The notes under the pieces are model-generated. The model had not been told where the DNA came from, did no database searches, and saw nothing but the letters and a program-made list of their open reading frames with translations. 5,826 bases of DNA from Desulfamplus sp. (lineage in GTDB: Bacteria > Desulfobacterota > Desulfobacteria > Desulfobacterales > Desulfobacteraceae): contig JADGBP010000166.1 in the NCBI GenBank assembly GCA_015231395.1, forward strand, positions 1 through 5,826, in the 5' to 3' direction. Made by a program: the position numbers and the translations under genes. The stretch's first letter is position 1. The number at the start of each line of letters is the position of its first letter. Shown here piece by piece: positions 3,544-5,826 of the stretch.

Positions 3544-5511
3544 ATGAATAAGGATTACCCCGCTATGGCTCAACCACATTTTAATAGAACGTCACATCCA
3601 CTTGATGTTCACCTCTCTTGCAAAGCTCAGTCAATTCAAAAATTAACTGATGATATTTTAGATGAAATAGCCAATGTCATACCTATTCAAAGCAGAAGCC
3701 GTTCAAGGTGGGTTTTTAAAAAAGTGCTTATTAACCTTCTTGTCAGTGAATTAAGCAGTGACTGCATCAGATATTCACGTAATAAAAATGACTATGGCAC
3801 TCACAAAAGGTATGGGCATAGCTTCACGTATGACCGGCTTATAGACATTATGGACGCTTTGGCAGCTCTCTATTATATCGACACCGTAAAAGGAAGCTGG
3901 AATAAACAGAAACAAAAAGGAAGACAAACCAGAGTCCGGGCATCAGAGAAGCTGCTGCAGAAACTCATAAAAAATCTACACGGCGAGTATATTGAATTAA
4001 TTGACCACGAAGCGCCCCAACAGCTTATGCAGTTGAAAGATAAAAATAAACAACTTATTCAATACTCAGAAACAAGAGCCATCACTAAACAACGTAACGA
4101 GTTGAAACAATATAACCAGTTCATTAATGAACAAGATATATCTGTAGAACTTTCTGCGGGGGTTGAAGTAGATAACATATTCTGGATTCAGAACTTACTA
4201 CAGGGGTGGCTGAAAGGAACTGTCAGTGTAAATAACATATCCATCACTGAAGAGTTGAAGTTCTATCCTGACAACTTTATTACCAGTGCCGACACCCTAC
4301 TCCCATTAAATTTACCAAATAATAACCTAATACCACTCAATACCCTTTATCAAGAACCAAGCACTATATCAACTACATCATTTACACCAACAAACACCAA
4401 TAACATTTATCCATTAATACTACCCTCTACACCAACAAGCACCAACTATAATAACACTATAGCAACCATAACCCTTACACCAACAAGCACCAATAATACC
4501 CATAACATTAATACTCAATACCCTAATACCATACCAAGTTCTATCAATACTAATACAATTAACACTAACCAATTACCTACTAACCCAATACAAACTATTA
4601 ATAAAGATACCCTACCATCCATTACTAAGGAGAAACGACGAAGATGCCCGTCAGACAAGCCTCTACAGATTTTAAATGATTTCTTCCAAAGCCTTGTTTC
4701 ATTCAATAAAAACCTTAAAATCATGAAGCATAATATCAAGGATAATCCTGATTTCAAGAAGCTGAAACTGTTCAAACGTTTCTGGCAATTTATGAATAAG
4801 CCACGACCTCTTTATGAGTATGGGATTAATAATCTCAGTTTGAATCTAAAATATAAAAGTCTCCATAGAGTTTTTAATGTTAGCTTTGGAAAAGGTGGAC
4901 GATTTTATGGTGCTGCTCATTTGGGTTTACCTTCACATATGCGAGGCTGGCTGCAGATTAATGGAGAACCAGTGGTAGAATTAGACTATGATGCACTTCA
5001 CATTAGAATGCTGTATCACCGTAAACAACTGGACATTACTGATGACCCCTACAATATGATTGAGGGTGATGAGGAAAGGAACATCAAGAAGAAAGTTCTT
5101 CTGACCGCTATTAACGCTCCTGATGAAAAGAAAGCTGTTAAAGGTATCAGGAAAGAACTTATAGACTCAGGCATAACAGGGAGTATCTTAAAGGATGCTG
5201 CTATCAAAGACCTGCTCCATAGAGCTAAACAAGCCCACCCGTTAATTGCGGATGAAATAAATTCAGGGCAAGGTATAATGTTACAGAATTTAGATAGTAA
5301 AATAGCCAGTGGTATCTTAATAAATTTGATGCGTAAGGGGATTCCAGTCCTGCCTGTTCACGATAGTTTTATAGTGCCAGAAAGATTTGAAGAGGAGTTA
5401 CGGCAGCAGATGATTCAGGAGTATGAAAAAATGTTTAATTTTACTCCGACTATTTCAAAGAAAAATAAAAAATATAAGAAACGGCAGAAGAATATTTATT
5501 GTTTGTCATAA
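3544..5511 (+). CDS. Putative replication initiator: winged-helix domain plus family A / T7-like polymerase palm (655 aa)
   Basis: No ATG with its own ribosome binding site exists; 3544 is the first ATG of the frame and is placed for reinitiation after the mini-ORF. Residues 1-90 are helical and basic. About 90-145 (YGHSFTYDRLIDIMDAL, ...GRQTRVRAS) look like a winged helix. About 255-360 form an Asn/Thr/Pro linker. The C-terminal part has GGRFYG (451-456), then motif A V-E-L-D481-Y-D-A-L-H486-I-R, motif B R512-x3-K516-x3-L520-T-x2-N524-A, and motif C PVH606-D607-S-F-IVP. D481 and D607 are the expected metal-binding aspartates, and R512/K516 the nucleotide-binding O-helix residues. Motif A resembles PolA (DYSxIELR); motifs B and C resemble T7 RNA polymerase (RxxxKxxxMTxxYG, HDSF). 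No exonuclease domain is visible and the protein is shorter than PolA or T7 RNAP. Context (repeats, mini-ORF control) suggests plasmid replication. Product class is well supported; the role is inference. Confidence 0.7.
   Translation: MNKDYPAMAQPHFNRTSHPLDVHLSCKAQSIQKLTDDILDEIANVIPIQSRSRSRWVFKKVLINLLVSELSSDCIRYSRNKNDYGTHKRYGHSFTYDRLIDIMDALAALYYIDTVKGSWNKQKQKGRQTRVRASEKLLQKLIKNLHGEYIELIDHEAPQQLMQLKDKNKQLIQYSETRAITKQRNELKQYNQFINEQDISVELSAGVEVDNIFWIQNLLQGWLKGTVSVNNISITEELKFYPDNFITSADTLLPLNLPNNNLIPLNTLYQEPSTISTTSFTPTNTNNIYPLILPSTPTSTNYNNTIATITLTPTSTNNTHNINTQYPNTIPSSINTNTINTNQLPTNPIQTINKDTLPSITKEKRRRCPSDKPLQILNDFFQSLVSFNKNLKIMKHNIKDNPDFKKLKLFKRFWQFMNKPRPLYEYGINNLSLNLKYKSLHRVFNVSFGKGGRFYGAAHLGLPSHMRGWLQINGEPVVELDYDALHIRMLYHRKQLDITDDPYNMIEGDEERNIKKKVLLTAINAPDEKKAVKGIRKELIDSGITGSILKDAAIKDLLHRAKQAHPLIADEINSGQGIMLQNLDSKIASGILINLMRKGIPVLPVHDSFIVPERFEEELRQQMIQEYEKMFNFTPTISKKNKKYKKRQKNIYCLS
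4383..4493 (+). repeat. Three direct repeats inside the linker-coding region
   Basis: TACACCAACAARCACCAA occurs at 4383-4400, 4428-4445 and 4476-4493 (spacings 45 and 48 bp); the last two are identical over 18 bp. They encode the TPT(N/S)TN units of the linker. The surrounding 4321-4620 holds only 7 G against 92 C. They may be duplicated coding sequence, or protein-binding sites embedded in the gene. Confidence 0.7.
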
Positions 5512-5517
5512 CATTAT

Positions 5518-5549
5518 CTCCAGCCCCCGCCGTTAATGGATGGCTGGAG
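5518..5549 (+). terminator. Hairpin just after the polymerase-domain gene
   Basis: CTCCAGCC (5518-5525) is perfectly complementary to GGCTGGAG (5542-5549), with a 16-nt loop, six bases after the stop codon. The position suits a terminator, but no U-tract follows (TTAGCATAAAG), so termination may be inefficient or the hairpin may protect the 3' end of the mRNA. Confidence 0.45.
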
Positions 5550-5826
5550 TTAGCATAAAGTATAGTAATAATAGAGTATAATTGTTAAGTAGTACCTATC
5601 TGACAACCATTCACGCACCTTTTAACGTCTACCATTGAAGCACCATTTTAACGACCACATACTGAGTGCCATCCGTGCTACAACCAAGCACCAGCAATCA
5701 TGGATTCAGCACCTGTAAGACCCTGTAGTCAAACCAGCAGCTATTAATAATGATCTGCTACTGTTTCCTTTTGCAAATGTTTGGGTGGCTTGGTGCTGAC
5801 GTATATATAAAATTTAGTACTACTAT
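5550..5826. other. Non-coding tail with origin-like repeat fragments
   Basis: There is no gene in this stretch on either strand. AGTGCCATCCGTGCTACA (5665-5682) matches the core of the 48-bp repeats well: over 21 bases, 16 agree with 1857-1877. AGCACC occurs at 5639, 5687 and 5708 and, inverted, as GGTGCT at 5792. The plus strand is C-rich to about 5735 and then turns G-rich (TTGGGTGGCTTGGTGCTG, 5781-5798), the same switch as near 2185. It ends TTTAGTACTACTAT, reminiscent of the start of a repeat unit. An inverted AGCAG/CTGCT pair (5736-5740, 5755-5759) encloses TATTAATA. It could be a second, decayed half of the origin region or the start of another repeat array beyond the window. Confidence 0.45.

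Noticed and set aside
3527..3546. Programmed -1 frameshift joining the mini-ORF MNKN to the polymerase-domain frame
   Set aside because: The C-AAA-AAT stretch is not a good slippery heptamer and an ATG at 3544 makes reinitiation a simpler explanation; a frameshift is not excluded.
4515..4775. Minus-strand open frame of 86 codons with a hydrophobic, membrane-like product
   Set aside because: The Leu/Val/Ile/Gly content follows directly from reading the G-poor linker DNA backwards; no ribosome binding site.
5515..5525. 11-mer TATCTCCAGCC shared with positions 6-16, and the 10-mer AATGATCTGC at 1824 and 5749, as possible attachment sites or ends of a module
   Set aside because: Several exact matches of 10-11 bases are expected by chance in a window of this size.
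5591..5692. AGTACC/AGCACC at 5591, 5639 and 5687, spaced exactly 48 bp like the upstream repeats
   Set aside because: Only the 6-mer is shared; the rest of the three 48-bp units does not align, so the spacing may be coincidence.
5736..5771. AGCAG/CTGCT inverted repeat followed by TTTCCTTTT as the terminator of the polymerase-domain gene
   Set aside because: Five-base arms around a 14-base spacer, more than 220 bases after the stop and without a continuous T-run; too weak.
1..5826. The window as a complete circular plasmid
   Set aside because: Joining the ends would stop the DUF2958 remnant after two more codons and gives no overlap or duplicated end; circularity cannot be judged from this sequence.

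Overview
This is an AT-rich window whose genes almost all start with a strong GGAGG-type ribosome binding site and an ATG. That suggests a low-GC Gram-positive (Bacillota) host, perhaps an anaerobe of the Clostridia or Negativicutes, but the exact host is a guess. The content looks like the backbone of a plasmid or plasmid-like mobile element: an anti-restriction-type metalloprotease, several tiny zinc-ribbon proteins, two small MerR-like DNA-binding proteins, repeat-rich non-coding DNA that resembles a replication origin, and one large protein with a polymerase palm.

Layout. Positions 1-161 hold a minus-strand, 5'-truncated DUF2958-like remnant. A strong hairpin (156-193) ends it and sits just before a plus-strand operon (219-1785). 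The operon encodes a 63-aa Cys/His zinc-ribbon protein, a 275-aa ArdC-like zincin, a 76-aa Cys-rich protein and a 68-aa double-CxxC protein, followed by a weak terminator (1818-1838). Positions 1786-2678 are an 890-bp non-coding region with the signs of an origin: 48-bp tandem repeats, a C-rich to G-rich strand switch near 2185, short direct and inverted repeats, an AT-rich block ending in C8A8, and one possible 23-aa micro-ORF. A second plus-strand group follows: MerR-like protein 1 (2679-2927), a 59-aa CxxC...CPLY protein (2930-3109), MerR-like protein 2 (3163-3405), and then, behind its own sigma-70-type promoter, a 655-aa protein (3544-5511). The last 315 bp are non-coding and carry a hairpin plus degenerate copies of the upstream repeat motifs.

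The main point of interest is the 655-aa protein. Its N-terminal part looks like a winged-helix DNA-binding domain. Its C-terminal part carries motifs A, B and C of the family A DNA polymerase / T7-like RNA polymerase superfamily (D481, R512/K516, H606-D607). The two are joined by an Asn/Thr/Pro-rich linker of about 105 residues, encoded by DNA with 7 G and 92 C in 300 bases and containing three direct repeats. My working model is that this is a replication initiator with its own polymerase palm. It would bind the repeats upstream and perhaps inside its own gene. Its expression looks tightly controlled by a promoter with an overlapping inverted repeat, a leader hairpin, a hairpin that hides the ribosome binding site, and a four-codon mini-ORF through which ribosomes must pass. 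The two MerR-like proteins are plausible regulators of this module. This functional model is inference; the motifs and repeats are visible in the sequence.
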